Assembly (NCBI GenBank): GCA_014879655.1
Contig: JACSRS010000200.1
Span: 1 to 64,000 of the forward strand
Length of the DNA stretch: 64,000 nucleotides
Reading direction: 5' to 3'
Origin: Burkholderiaceae bacterium
GTDB lineage: Bacteria; Pseudomonadota; Gammaproteobacteria; Burkholderiales; Burkholderiaceae_C
Made by a program: the position numbers and the translations under genes. Below are positions 30,846 through 39,017 of the stretch, piece after piece. Each line of letters begins with the position of its first letter. Positions within the stretch are counted from its first letter, which is position 1. The notes beneath the pieces are model-generated. The model saw nothing but the letters and a program-made list of their open reading frames with translations. It was not told the origin of the DNA and ran no database searches.

Positions 30846-31766
30846 ATGAGTGACTTTACAAGCAACTTCTGGAACCTGTACGTCGCAGGCATCACCATTG
30901 TCAGCATCCTGGCCTGTGCGTTGCTGCTGTGGTTCAGTGGCAAAGCCAAGGCGATGACGGCCAATGACAACACCACGGGCCACGTCTGGGATGGCGACCT
31001 GCGCGAAATGAACAACCCCCTGCCGCGCTGGTGGGTCTGGCTGTTTGTCATCACCATCGTGTTTGCGCTGGTCTACCTGGCGATGTACCCCGGAGCGGGC
31101 ACCTTCAAAGGGCAGTTGAACTGGACATCGCAGGGTCAGCACGAAGCCGAGGTTGCCAAGGGCAACAAGGACGTGGCACCGATCTACGCCAAGTTCGACG
31201 CCATGACGCCCGAGCAGATTTCCAAAGACCCGCAGGCGATGGCAATCGGTGAACGCCTGTTCATGAACAACTGCTCGCAATGCCATGGCTCCGATGCGCG
31301 TGGCAGCAAAGGCTTTCCGAATCTGACAGACGGTGACTGGTTGTACGGTGGCGATCCGGCGGTCATCCAGGAAACCCTCACCAAGGGCCGGATCGGCATG
31401 ATGCCGCCGATGGCGGCCGCAGTCGGCACGCCAGATGACGTGCGCAACGTTGCCCAATACGTGCTCAGCCTCTCGGGCGGCCCGCATGATTCGCTGAAGG
31501 CTTCGCTCGGCAAGGCCAAGTTCGGCGCCTGCGCGGCTTGCCACGGCATGGACGGCAAAGGCAACCCGGCGCTGGGCGCGCCCAACCTGACCGACGATAT
31601 CTGGCTGCATGGATGGGGTGAGAACGCCATCGTCGCCATGATCACCAACGGCAAGACCAACCAGATGCCGGCCCAGGCCGACAAGTTGACCGAGCCGCAG
31701 ATCAAGGTGCTGACGGCCTATGTCTGGGGGCTCTCCAACAACAAGGCCGCAACGGCGACCAAGTGA
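30846..31766 (+). CDS. ccoP: cbb3 oxidase subunit III (di-haem cytochrome c)
   Basis: A 306-residue protein with two N-terminal membrane helices (residues 10-30 and 62-82). Two cytochrome c domains follow, with haem sites CSQCH (143-147) and CAACH (229-233). The N-terminal stretch DNTTGHVWDGDLREMNNPLPRWW is a CcoP hallmark. It passes electrons from soluble cytochrome c to CcoN. Ends the ccoNOQP run. Confidence 0.97.
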   Translation: MSDFTSNFWNLYVAGITIVSILACALLLWFSGKAKAMTANDNTTGHVWDGDLREMNNPLPRWWVWLFVITIVFALVYLAMYPGAGTFKGQLNWTSQGQHEAEVAKGNKDVAPIYAKFDAMTPEQISKDPQAMAIGERLFMNNCSQCHGSDARGSKGFPNLTDGDWLYGGDPAVIQETLTKGRIGMMPPMAAAVGTPDDVRNVAQYVLSLSGGPHDSLKASLGKAKFGACAACHGMDGKGNPALGAPNLTDDIWLHGWGENAIVAMITNGKTNQMPAQADKLTEPQIKVLTAYVWGLSNNKAATATK

Positions 31767-31836
31767 AGCGTGGCGGTTGCCGGCGGCCGCAGGGTCTGCC
31801 GGTGGCCGGATGTTCTGATTTTTCCGGAATTAATTT

Positions 31837-33303
31837 TTGACATCGCCCAACGCATCCCCCGAGCGCCCAGTTCCGGCCGCAGCCACCAATGTTGCTGCAT
31901 CCGAAGGTCCGACCATCGAGGCCGAAGGAGAACTGATACCGCTCTATCAGGCGCACAAGAAGATCTATCCCAGAAGTGTGACGGGCCTGTTTGCCCGCTG
32001 GCGTTGGGGTCTGGTGTTCCTGACGCAACTGGTGTTCTACGGGCTGCCGTGGCTGGAGTGGGGTCAGCGACAGGCAATCCTGTTTGACCTTGAAGCGCGC
32101 CGCTTCTACATCTTCGGACTGGTTCTCTATCCGCAGGATTTCATTTTCCTGACAGGCCTGCTGGTCATCTCGGCGATGGCGCTTTTCCTGTTCACGGCAG
32201 TGGCCGGGCGGCAGTGGTGCGGGTACGCCTGTCCGCAGACGGTCTACACCGAGATCTTTCTCTGGATTGAAAAGCGCATCGAGGGCGATCGCAGCGCGCG
32301 CATGCGCCTGGATGCAGAGCCGATGTCCATGACCAAGGCCATGCGCAAAACTGCCAAACAGGTGGTCTGGATTGCCGTGGCACTTTGGACCGGGTTCACC
32401 TTCGTCGGCTACTTCACCCCGATTCACGAACTCGCTGGCTTGTTTGCACGCTTCGAGATGGGGCCCTGGGAGACTTTCTGGGTCTTTTTCTATGGCTTTG
32501 CCACCTACGGCAATGCCGGATTCATGCGCGAGCAGGTCTGCAAGTACATGTGCCCTTACGCGCGCTTCCAGAGCGCGATGTTCGACAAGGACACGCTGAT
32601 CGTTTCCTACGACGCAGCACGCGGCGAGCCACGCGGGCCGCGATCCAAAAAAGCAGACCCGAAGGCGCTGGGCCTGGGTGCCTGCGTGGACTGTACGCTG
32701 TGCGTGCAAGTCTGCCCGACCGGCATTGACATCCGCAAGGGGCTCCAGTACGAGTGCATCAGCTGCGCGGCCTGCATCGACGTCTGTGACACGGTGATGG
32801 ACAAGGTCGGTTATCCGCGCGGGCTGATCCGATATTCGACCCAGCACGCGATGAGCGAAGGCTGGAGTCGCGCGGAAGTCATTCGCCACATGCTGCGTCC
32901 CCGTGTGCTGGTTTACCTGGCCATCCTCACAACGGTGGTCGTGGCAGTGCTGGGCGGCCTTGCATTGCGAACGCCGTTCAAGGTCGACATCGTGCGAGAT
33001 CGTGGATCGCTGGCGCGCATCGTCAGCGGTGGCAAGATCGAGAACGTCTACCGTCTGCAACTGATGAATGCATCGGAGCAGCCGCACCGTTACGAGATTT
33101 CAGTGACGGGCCTGCCGGGGCTGTCCGTTTCGACGGAGAACGTTTTCTCGGTGGAAGCCACGCAGGCACGCTGGGTGGTCGTGAACCTTCAATTGCCCTA
33201 CGAAAGTGCGACCCCGGGCTCTCATCCGGTCGAGTTCCAGATCAAGTCGCTCGATTCAACTGCAAAAGTGGCGGAAAAATCCGTCTTTCTGGTACCTCGT
33301 TAA
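31837..33303 (+). CDS. ccoG: cbb3 oxidase accessory protein CcoG
   Basis: A 488-residue membrane ferredoxin-like protein (RdxA/FixG family), thought to handle copper reduction in oxidase assembly. It has the family opening IPLYQAHKKIYPRSV and CGYACPQTVYTEIF. Two cluster motifs are CVDCTLCVQVCPTGID and CISCAACIDVC. A C-terminal Ig-like domain follows. The start is unusual: a TAA lies in frame at 31831 and the only early start is TTG at 31837. Confidence 0.92.
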   Translation: MTSPNASPERPVPAAATNVAASEGPTIEAEGELIPLYQAHKKIYPRSVTGLFARWRWGLVFLTQLVFYGLPWLEWGQRQAILFDLEARRFYIFGLVLYPQDFIFLTGLLVISAMALFLFTAVAGRQWCGYACPQTVYTEIFLWIEKRIEGDRSARMRLDAEPMSMTKAMRKTAKQVVWIAVALWTGFTFVGYFTPIHELAGLFARFEMGPWETFWVFFYGFATYGNAGFMREQVCKYMCPYARFQSAMFDKDTLIVSYDAARGEPRGPRSKKADPKALGLGACVDCTLCVQVCPTGIDIRKGLQYECISCAACIDVCDTVMDKVGYPRGLIRYSTQHAMSEGWSRAEVIRHMLRPRVLVYLAILTTVVVAVLGGLALRTPFKVDIVRDRGSLARIVSGGKIENVYRLQLMNASEQPHRYEISVTGLPGLSVSTENVFSVEATQARWVVVNLQLPYESATPGSHPVEFQIKSLDSTAKVAEKSVFLVPR

Positions 33304-33314
33304 GGAGCGTTGAC

Positions 33315-33587
33315 ATGACACAAGTCCATTCCCAGCCGTGGTGGAAGCACGGTCATCTGTGGCTGGTTATTTCCGGCCCGGCGGTGGTGGTGCTGGCCAG
33401 CTTCGTCACCTTGTACCTGGCGATACGCACGCCAGACCCCGTGGTGGAGGAGGACTACTACCGAAAGGGTATCGAAATCAACAAAGCCCTGGAAGGTGCA
33501 GAGAGCAGTCTGGCGCCGGCCATGAAGGCACGCAATCACGCCCAGACCGGGGTTCCGCCGAAGACCATTCTGGGCGTTGAGCGGTAA
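33315..33587 (+). CDS. ccoH: FixH-family protein
   Basis: A 90-residue protein with one membrane helix (residues 17-38) and the FixH pattern KHGHLWLVISGPAVVV ... DPVVEEDYYRKG. FixH/CcoH aids cbb3 oxidase assembly. The protein is shorter than many FixH proteins and keeps only the N-terminal domain. It starts 11 bases after ccoG. Confidence 0.88.
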   Translation: MTQVHSQPWWKHGHLWLVISGPAVVVLASFVTLYLAIRTPDPVVEEDYYRKGIEINKALEGAESSLAPAMKARNHAQTGVPPKTILGVER

Positions 33588-33612
33588 TGGGCAATCGAGT
33601 CCGGAGGCGGTA

Positions 33613-33906
33613 ATGGGTTCACAAAGATGGATGTGGGTGGCCTGGCCGGCGTTTCTGGTCGCCGGCCTGCTCGAAATGCTGGTGTTCGCGATGGTCGATC
33701 CGGGTGATCTGCACTGGTTCGGCCGACCGCTGGATTTGTCGCCCCAGGCAGTCTACACCTTGTGCTTCTTTGCATTCTGGCTGCTGACGATGCTCGCCAG
33801 CGGATTGACCGCGATGCTGTCAATGTCGCCGTTCGAGGTCAATCGGTGCCCGTTGCCCGCTGACGGTCGGCCGGACGGCTGTCCCAAGCAGGGCGGCTGC
33901 AACTGA
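33613..33906 (+). CDS. small membrane protein of the cbb3 cluster
   Basis: A 97-residue hypothetical with two or three membrane segments (about residues 5-25 and 42-68). The C-terminus is Cys-containing (NRCPLPADGRPDGCPKQGGCN), which could bind metal. The start follows GGAGG. The open frame begins 12 codons earlier, overlapping the FixH-like gene. The placement suggests an oxidase-related role, but no family function is known to me. Confidence 0.75.
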   Translation: MGSQRWMWVAWPAFLVAGLLEMLVFAMVDPGDLHWFGRPLDLSPQAVYTLCFFAFWLLTMLASGLTAMLSMSPFEVNRCPLPADGRPDGCPKQGGCN

Positions 33907-33957
33907 CGAGCGGTTAATCCGGCAGCCGCGGCCGGTTGCGACCCTCCCCGTGACAGT

Positions 33958-34683
33958 CTACTGGCAGGGCTGCTGGTTGTTGACGATCAGTTTCAGCGCT
34001 TCGGTATCCAGAATGCGCACATGGCGCTGCTTGACTTCGACGATGCCGTCTTCGACAAACTTCGAAAACGTGCGGCTGACTGTTTCCAGCTTCAGGCCGA
34101 GGTAACTGCCGATCTCTTCGCGCGTCATGCGCAGAATCAGTTCGGACTGCGAAAAGCCTCGTGCGTGCAGCCGCTGCACCAGATTGAGCAGGAACGCCGC
34201 CAGCCTCTCTTCAGCACGCATGCTGCCCAGCAGCAGCATCACGCCGTGCTCGCGCACGATCTCCCGGCTCATGATCTTGTGGACGTGGTGCTGCATCGCG
34301 TTGATCTCGCGCGAAATCTCTTCGATGCGTTCAAATGGCATGACGCAGACTTCGGCGTCTTCCAATGCAACCGCGTCACAGGTGTGATGGTCGTTGACGA
34401 TGCCGTCTAGGCCGATGATCTCGCCGGCCATCTGGAAACCGGTGACCTGGTCGCGGCCGTCTTCGGTCGCAATGCAGGTCTTGAAGAATCCGGTGCGGAT
34501 GGCGTAGAGCGAGGTGAACTTTTCGCCATTGCTGAACAGCGCGCTGCCGCGTTTGACCTTGCGTCGCACGGCAACGATTTCTTCGATGCGATCAAGTTCC
34601 TCGGGCTTCAGGCCCATCGGCATGCACAGTTCGCGCAGGTTGCAGTTCGAACAGGCAACTTTGAAGGACTGGTGGATATTCAT
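33958..34683 (-). CDS. fnr: Fnr-type oxygen-sensing transcriptional regulator
   Basis: A 241-residue Crp/Fnr protein. N-terminal cysteines C11, C14 and C20 (ACSNCNLRELCMP) plus C102 are the expected ligands of an oxygen-labile [4Fe-4S] cluster. A cyclic-nucleotide-like fold and dimer helix follow. The recognition helix LGLKLETVSRTFSKF has the E-x2-S-R contact set that reads TTGAT. It lies convergent with the oxidase accessory genes and divergent from hemN, and the boxes in this window match its expected site. Confidence 0.95.
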   Translation of the reverse strand: MNIHQSFKVACSNCNLRELCMPMGLKPEELDRIEEIVAVRRKVKRGSALFSNGEKFTSLYAIRTGFFKTCIATEDGRDQVTGFQMAGEIIGLDGIVNDHHTCDAVALEDAEVCVMPFERIEEISREINAMQHHVHKIMSREIVREHGVMLLLGSMRAEERLAAFLLNLVQRLHARGFSQSELILRMTREEIGSYLGLKLETVSRTFSKFVEDGIVEVKQRHVRILDTEALKLIVNNQQPCQ

Positions 34684-34801
34684 GCTGGCTCGTTCAAGGC
34701 TTTGTTACGGCGCCAAATCAGACGGAATCAGGGTTAGCCGGTATAGAGAAACGACCACATTCTGACATGGCTCAACGATCGCCCGATTGTGCGCCATCGA
34801 A

Positions 34802-34815
34802 TTGATGTGTATCAA
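34802..34815 (+). promoter_or_regulatory. Fnr box upstream of hemN
   Basis: TTGATGTGTATCAA fits the consensus exactly. A CATAGT element begins 22 bases after it (34838-34843), matching a class II activated promoter. The hemN ATG is at 34867. The site is also in the fnr/hemN divergent region. Confidence 0.88.
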
Positions 34816-34866
34816 GGACCGGGTGGGGATCATTGCGCATAGTACGCGCTCCTTGAAGGAATTCCG

Positions 34867-36246
34867 ATGAGTGCCGTTTCTCCCGATCTGCTGCGACGTT
34901 TTGATATTTCGGGGCCCCGCTACACCTCTTACCCCACGGCCGACCGCTTTGTCGAGGCTTTCGGTGCTGATGACTACGTCCGGGCGCTGGAGCATCGGCG
35001 CAGCGGCGCTGCGATGGCGCAGCCGCTGTCGCTTTACGTGCACCTGCCATTCTGCGAGTCGTTGTGCTACTACTGCGCCTGCAACAAGATCATCACCCGG
35101 CACCACGATCGCGCGGCCGAATACCTGCGCTACCTGGGACGTGAGGTCGACCTGCACGTGGCGCATGCCGGTATCGGGCAGTCCGTTTCGCAGTTGCACC
35201 TGGGTGGCGGCACGCCCACCTTCCTCAGCGACGACGAACTGACCGACCTGATGACCATGCTCAAGCGCAGCTTCACGCTGGCGCCGGGCGGAGAGTATTC
35301 GATCGAAGTCGATCCGCGCACGGTTGATGCCAAGCGCCTGGAGTCGCTGGCGCGGCTCGGGTTCAACAGGCTGAGCTTCGGCGTGCAGGATTTTGACCCG
35401 GCGGTGCAGAAGGCGGTGCACCGCATCCAGCCGGCGCAGCAGGTGTTTGAACTGGTGGCTTCGGCGCGCGCCATTGGCTTTGATTCGATCAATGTCGACC
35501 TGATCTACGGCCTGCCGCGGCAGACGCCTGAATCGTTCGACCGCACGCTGGCGCAGGTGGTCGATCTGCGCCCGGATCGCATCGCGCTGTACGCCTACGC
35601 CCACCTGCCCGAACGCTTCAAGCCGCAGCGGCGCATCATCAGCGTCGAACTGCCGGGCGGCGCCTCCAAGATTTCGATGCTGTCGCGTTCGCTCGATACC
35701 TTCATCGACGCGGGGTACGTGTATGTCGGCATGGATCACTTTGCGCTGCCCAATGACGCGCTCGCAGTGGCCAAACGGCAAGGGCGGCTGCACCGCAACT
35801 TCCAAGGCTACAGCACGCAGCCCGATTGCGACCTGATCGCGCTGGGCGTCTCGGCGATCGGGCGAGTCGGTGCGACCTACAGCCAGAACGCGAAGACGCT
35901 GGAGGAATACTACGACCTGCTCAACCAGGGGCGCCTGCCAGTGGTGCGCGGCCTGGCCGTCAACCGCGACGACCTGGTTCGCCGGGCCGTCATCATGGCG
36001 CTGATGTGCCAGGGCGAAGTCCAGTTTGAAGCCATCGAACTGGCGCACCTGATCGATTTCAGGAGCTATTTCGCAGCCGAACTGGTAGCGCTGGGTGAAC
36101 TGCAGGCGCAGGGACTGGTTCAGGTCGAGGACAGCCAGATTCAGGTCACGGCCGATGGCTGGTTTTTTGTGCGGGCGATCGCCATGGTGTTCGACCGCTA
36201 CCTGCAGGCTGACCGTACGCGCGCAAAATTCTCCAAGATCATTTAA
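34867..36246 (+). CDS. hemN: oxygen-independent coproporphyrinogen III oxidase
   Basis: A 459-residue radical SAM enzyme converting coproporphyrinogen III to protoporphyrinogen IX without oxygen, for haem synthesis at low oxygen. The cluster motif is CESLCYYC (C63, C67, C70), preceded by SLYVHLPF. The N-terminal RYTSYPTADRF and the C-terminal HemN domain are present. True HemN proteins carry this full layout, unlike HemW. An Fnr box precedes it. Confidence 0.95.
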   Translation: MSAVSPDLLRRFDISGPRYTSYPTADRFVEAFGADDYVRALEHRRSGAAMAQPLSLYVHLPFCESLCYYCACNKIITRHHDRAAEYLRYLGREVDLHVAHAGIGQSVSQLHLGGGTPTFLSDDELTDLMTMLKRSFTLAPGGEYSIEVDPRTVDAKRLESLARLGFNRLSFGVQDFDPAVQKAVHRIQPAQQVFELVASARAIGFDSINVDLIYGLPRQTPESFDRTLAQVVDLRPDRIALYAYAHLPERFKPQRRIISVELPGGASKISMLSRSLDTFIDAGYVYVGMDHFALPNDALAVAKRQGRLHRNFQGYSTQPDCDLIALGVSAIGRVGATYSQNAKTLEEYYDLLNQGRLPVVRGLAVNRDDLVRRAVIMALMCQGEVQFEAIELAHLIDFRSYFAAELVALGELQAQGLVQVEDSQIQVTADGWFFVRAIAMVFDRYLQADRTRAKFSKII

Positions 36247-36255
36247 AACCGGGGC

Positions 36256-36936
36256 ATGCAGACTTCCCTGGCCTTGACGGCCTTGCTCATGGGTCTGGCC
36301 GGTGGGCCGCATTGCATTGCCATGTGCGGCGCCGCCTGTGCCGGCATCGGCAAGGCCGCCGGTGATCACGGCGCCCGTGCAATCTGGCTGTTTCAGGCCG
36401 GGCGCCTGGCGGGCTATGCGACGCTGGGGGCGCTGGCTGCCGCTTCGATGCAGGGCCTGGGCTGGCTGACCGTTCAAACGGCGGCGATCCGGCCGGTCTG
36501 GACGCTTTTCCACGTGGCGGCGGTGGTGCTGGGCCTGACGCTGCTGCTCCTCGCGCGCCAGCCGGTCTGGCTGGACACCGGCGCGCGTCGCGTCTGGTCC
36601 AAGGTCCGTGCGCTGAATGCTTCCTGGGGGGCCGGCGCGCCGCTGGCGATCGGGTCGCTGTGGGCCTTGATGCCCTGCGGTCTGCTGTACTCGGCGGTGA
36701 TGGTGGCGGCGCTCAGCGGTAGCGTGGCCAATGGCGCCATGACGATGGCACTTTTTGCCGCCGGCAGCAGTGTCTCGCTGCTGGCAGGGCCGTGGCTGCT
36801 GCTGCGGCTCGGCGCGGACGCAACCGGCACCTGGGGCATGCGCCTGGCCGGGCTGGCGCTGGCTGTTACCTCAGGCTGGGGATTGTGGATGGGTCTGGCG
36901 CACGACGCGGCGCCGTGGTGCGTGACGCCGGGCTGA
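36256..36936 (+). CDS. UreH/TauE-like membrane protein
   Basis: A 226-residue protein with six or so membrane segments. It has the paired motifs GGPHCIAMCG (residues 16-25) and LMPCGLLY, as in the UreH-like/DsbD_2 group of proteins that occur with cco clusters. A role in copper or thiol handling for oxidase assembly is plausible from position (nine bases after hemN) and the cysteines, but is inference. Confidence 0.82.
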   Translation: MQTSLALTALLMGLAGGPHCIAMCGAACAGIGKAAGDHGARAIWLFQAGRLAGYATLGALAAASMQGLGWLTVQTAAIRPVWTLFHVAAVVLGLTLLLLARQPVWLDTGARRVWSKVRALNASWGAGAPLAIGSLWALMPCGLLYSAVMVAALSGSVANGAMTMALFAAGSSVSLLAGPWLLLRLGADATGTWGMRLAGLALAVTSGWGLWMGLAHDAAPWCVTPG

Positions 36937-36956
36937 GCGCCCGTTCCAGGTCGCGT

Positions 36957-37772
36957 TCAGGCCATCAGACCCTTGTACAGCATGTAGGCCGCCAGCAGGT
37001 AAAGAATGCTCGCAAACACCCGCTTGAGCTGCTTCACCGGCAATTTGTGCGCGGCGCGGGCGCCGAGCGGTGCCGTGATCACGCTGCAGGTGGCAATCAC
37101 GGCCAGCGCGGGCAGCCAGATGTAGCCGAATGACATCGGTGGCAGGTTCTGCACACCCTGGCCGCTGAAAATATAGCCGGTCACATTCGCCAGCGCGATC
37201 GGAAAGCCCAGCGCCGCCGACGTGGCCACCGCATTGTGGATGGCGACGTTGCACCAGGTCATGAAGGGCACGCTGATGAAGCCGCCGCCCGCGCCCACCA
37301 GTCCGGAAAGAAAGCCGATGAGGCCGCCCGCGCCCAGCAGCCCGGCGGTGCCGGGTACCTGACGCGTTGGCGCAGGCTTTTTGTCCAGAAACATCTGCGT
37401 GGCCGAGAAACCGACGAACCCGGCAAACACCAGGGCCAGCCAGCTGCCCTTGAGCAGGGCAAAAACCCCCAGGCTGGCCAAGGCGCCGCCGAGCACGATG
37501 CCGGGCGCGAGCTTTTTCACCAGATCCCAGCGCACCGCGCCGCGCTTGTGGTGCGCGCGCACGCTGGAGACCGAGGTGAACAGGATGGTGGCCATCGAGG
37601 TGGCAATCGCCATCTTGATCGCCAGGTCGGGTGAAACGCCTCGTCCGGAGAGGATGATGGTGATGAACGGCACCATCATCATGCCGCCACCGATGCCCAG
37701 CAGACCGGCCAGGAAGCCTGTGGTCAGGCCCAGCAGCGCAAGTTCGAGGATCAGCGATATTTCAAAGGGCAT
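36957..37772 (-). CDS. TauE/SafE-family permease
   Basis: A 271-residue permease with about eight membrane segments and the repeated family motifs GLTTGFLAGLLGIGGGMMMVPF and GLVGAGGGFISVPFM. The family exports or imports sulfur-containing and organic anions; the substrate here is unknown. It is oriented toward hemN/TauE-like. Its ATG lies about 25 bases after the 6S RNA terminator, so it may receive some readthrough from that locus. Confidence 0.9.
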   Translation of the reverse strand: MPFEISLILELALLGLTTGFLAGLLGIGGGMMMVPFITIILSGRGVSPDLAIKMAIATSMATILFTSVSSVRAHHKRGAVRWDLVKKLAPGIVLGGALASLGVFALLKGSWLALVFAGFVGFSATQMFLDKKPAPTRQVPGTAGLLGAGGLIGFLSGLVGAGGGFISVPFMTWCNVAIHNAVATSAALGFPIALANVTGYIFSGQGVQNLPPMSFGYIWLPALAVIATCSVITAPLGARAAHKLPVKQLKRVFASILYLLAAYMLYKGLMA

Positions 37773-37797
37773 GGTCAGCGGCGCCGCAAAAAAGGCA

Positions 37798-37821
37798 ATC
37801 GCCAGCCAAAGGGCTGGCGAT
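37798..37821 (-). terminator. terminator of the 6S RNA gene
   Basis: Ten-base arms ATCGCCAGCC and GGCTGGCGAT with loop AAAG. On the minus strand they are followed by TGCCTTTTTT. It sits a few bases beyond the 3' end of the predicted 6S RNA. Confidence 0.85.
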
Positions 37822-37826
37822 CAGAA

Positions 37827-38002
37827 GGGGTGTCTGCGAATGCCACCGGACCGGCATCCTGAACCGGGGTTCAGGTGGGCGAGGGCAACCTGACGTTGGG
37901 TTCATCTGACGCGAGATGATCACGCTCACCAGGTGATGTACCAAGCCCGGGCTCTAAGAGCATTGGTTCAAGGAAATATAAAGCCCAGCATGCATCGCAG
38001 AC
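37827..38002 (-). ncRNA. ssrS: 6S RNA
   Basis: About 176 nt on the minus strand directly downstream of zapA, the conserved location of ssrS. The 5' end GTCTGCGATGC pairs with the 3' end GCATTCGCAGAC (one bulge) as the closing stem. The 3' half has CACCTGAACCCCGGTTCAGG, resembling the 6S segment CACCTTGAACC. A TACAAT -10 element lies at 38009-38014, seven bases before the predicted first base. 6S RNA binds sigma70 RNA polymerase as a promoter mimic. Ends are approximate. Confidence 0.82.
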
Positions 38003-38086
38003 GGGTTCATTGTAGGCGCCTGACCGGCGACGAAGGGAGCGAACCGAAAAAAACCCGGTTCCAACGGCGGACCGGTTGCCGGCCGG

Positions 38087-38416
38087 TCAGATCAGCTGAC
38101 CGTCCTGCCCCAGCGCCTGGTCCAGCCGCTCGATCAATGTCGTCAGACGTTCGTCCGAAGCCACTGCACTTGCGGCAGCTTCTGGCTGATCGCGACGGGC
38201 TTCGAGTTCGGTGAAGCTACGGTCGGCCAGTTCAAACGCCAGGTTCAGCGCGGCCAGCACCGCGATGCGGTCGCGTGCCCGAATCTTGCCGCCGTCGCGA
38301 ATCTTGCACATGGCGGTGTCAACCCGTTCCACGGCTTCCAGCAGGCGCGATTCACCGCCTTCGGGGCAACCCAGCAGGTAGCCCTGACCCATGATCTGAA
38401 CTTCCAGCTGCTTCAT
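38087..38416 (-). CDS. zapA: cell division protein ZapA
   Basis: A 109-residue protein beginning MKQLEVQIMGQGYLLGCPEG, typical of ZapA, with the helix RIAVLAALNLAFEL and a C-terminal coiled coil. ZapA cross-links FtsZ filaments at the division ring. The gene overlaps the upstream ZapB-like gene by four bases and is followed by 6S RNA. Confidence 0.93.
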   Translation of the reverse strand: MKQLEVQIMGQGYLLGCPEGGESRLLEAVERVDTAMCKIRDGGKIRARDRIAVLAALNLAFELADRSFTELEARRDQPEAAASAVASDERLTTLIERLDQALGQDGQLI

Positions 38417-38643
38417 GACTGGGCCTTCGAAGGCGCGGTTTCGGTGATTTCCGGCAGGCGTTCGAGCAGGGCATCAACCCGCGCCCTGGCTGCGCTCAGC
38501 CGAGACTTGAGCGAGTCGCGCTCGTGCGTCAGCAAGTCCACCTGCTGCGCCAGCAACGCGTTGGTGCGCTGCAGTTCCTCGTAACGCAGCAGCAGGTGCT
38601 CGACGCGTTCGGCAATCTGATCGATCTGGGAGGAGTTCGACAT
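38413..38643 (-). CDS. ZapB-like coiled-coil protein (TIGR02449-like)
   Basis: A 76-residue protein that is almost entirely coiled coil (IAERVEHLLLRYEELQRTNALLAQQVDLL ...). It precedes zapA as in other betaproteobacteria and probably joins the same division function. The start could also be an ATG nine codons upstream at 38670. The longer frame beyond that runs back through the riboswitch region and is not credible. Confidence 0.85.
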   Translation of the reverse strand: MSNSSQIDQIAERVEHLLLRYEELQRTNALLAQQVDLLTHERDSLKSRLSAARARVDALLERLPEITETAPSKAQS

Positions 38644-38708
38644 GAGGGTGGGGTGCGGTTGGTCTGTCATTGTAGGGTTAGCGAAAGCAGCGTCATTACA
38701 ATCGTCCA

Positions 38709-38935
38709 TGTTGGTGCTCGCGGTGTGGTTCGCACGCCGCAGTTCAACGGGAAGCAGGAGGGAGACGCCCGCACGGGCCAACCTAACCTGCGCTGCCCCC
38801 GCAACGGTAAGTGGATGAACCGGCCTTGGCTGGTTCCGCTGTCGGCTCATCGCCACTGGTCGCACCTGCTGCGACCGGGAAGGCGCCGACAGTAATTCCA
38901 ACAGCCCGGATACCGGCCAACAAGGCGCCGTCGCT
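38709..38935 (+). promoter_or_regulatory. cobalamin riboswitch
   Basis: The conserved parts appear in order: a GAAGCAGG-type segment, GCTGCCCCCGCAACGGTAA (about 38793-38811), CCACTGG, GGGAAGGCG, and the B12 box AGCCCGGATACCGGCC (38903-38918). It ends about 80 bases before btuB. It should lower expression of the B12 operon when adenosylcobalamin is plentiful. Ends are approximate. Confidence 0.93.
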
Positions 38936-39017
38936 GCTCCTGCAGCGGCGATGGCATGACGTCCATGCGCTGGCGGGGAAGCCGGCGAGGACTTGCATCG
39001 ATCCGGTTCCCGTCATC

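Noticed and set aside
34705-36513. Minus-strand ORF of 602 codons
   Set aside because: Antisense to hemN, which carries the radical SAM motif; composition is shadow-like.
37798-37821. Hairpin read as an attenuator of the TauE/SafE gene
   Set aside because: Its distance and orientation fit termination of 6S RNA better; no leader peptide or alternative fold is visible.
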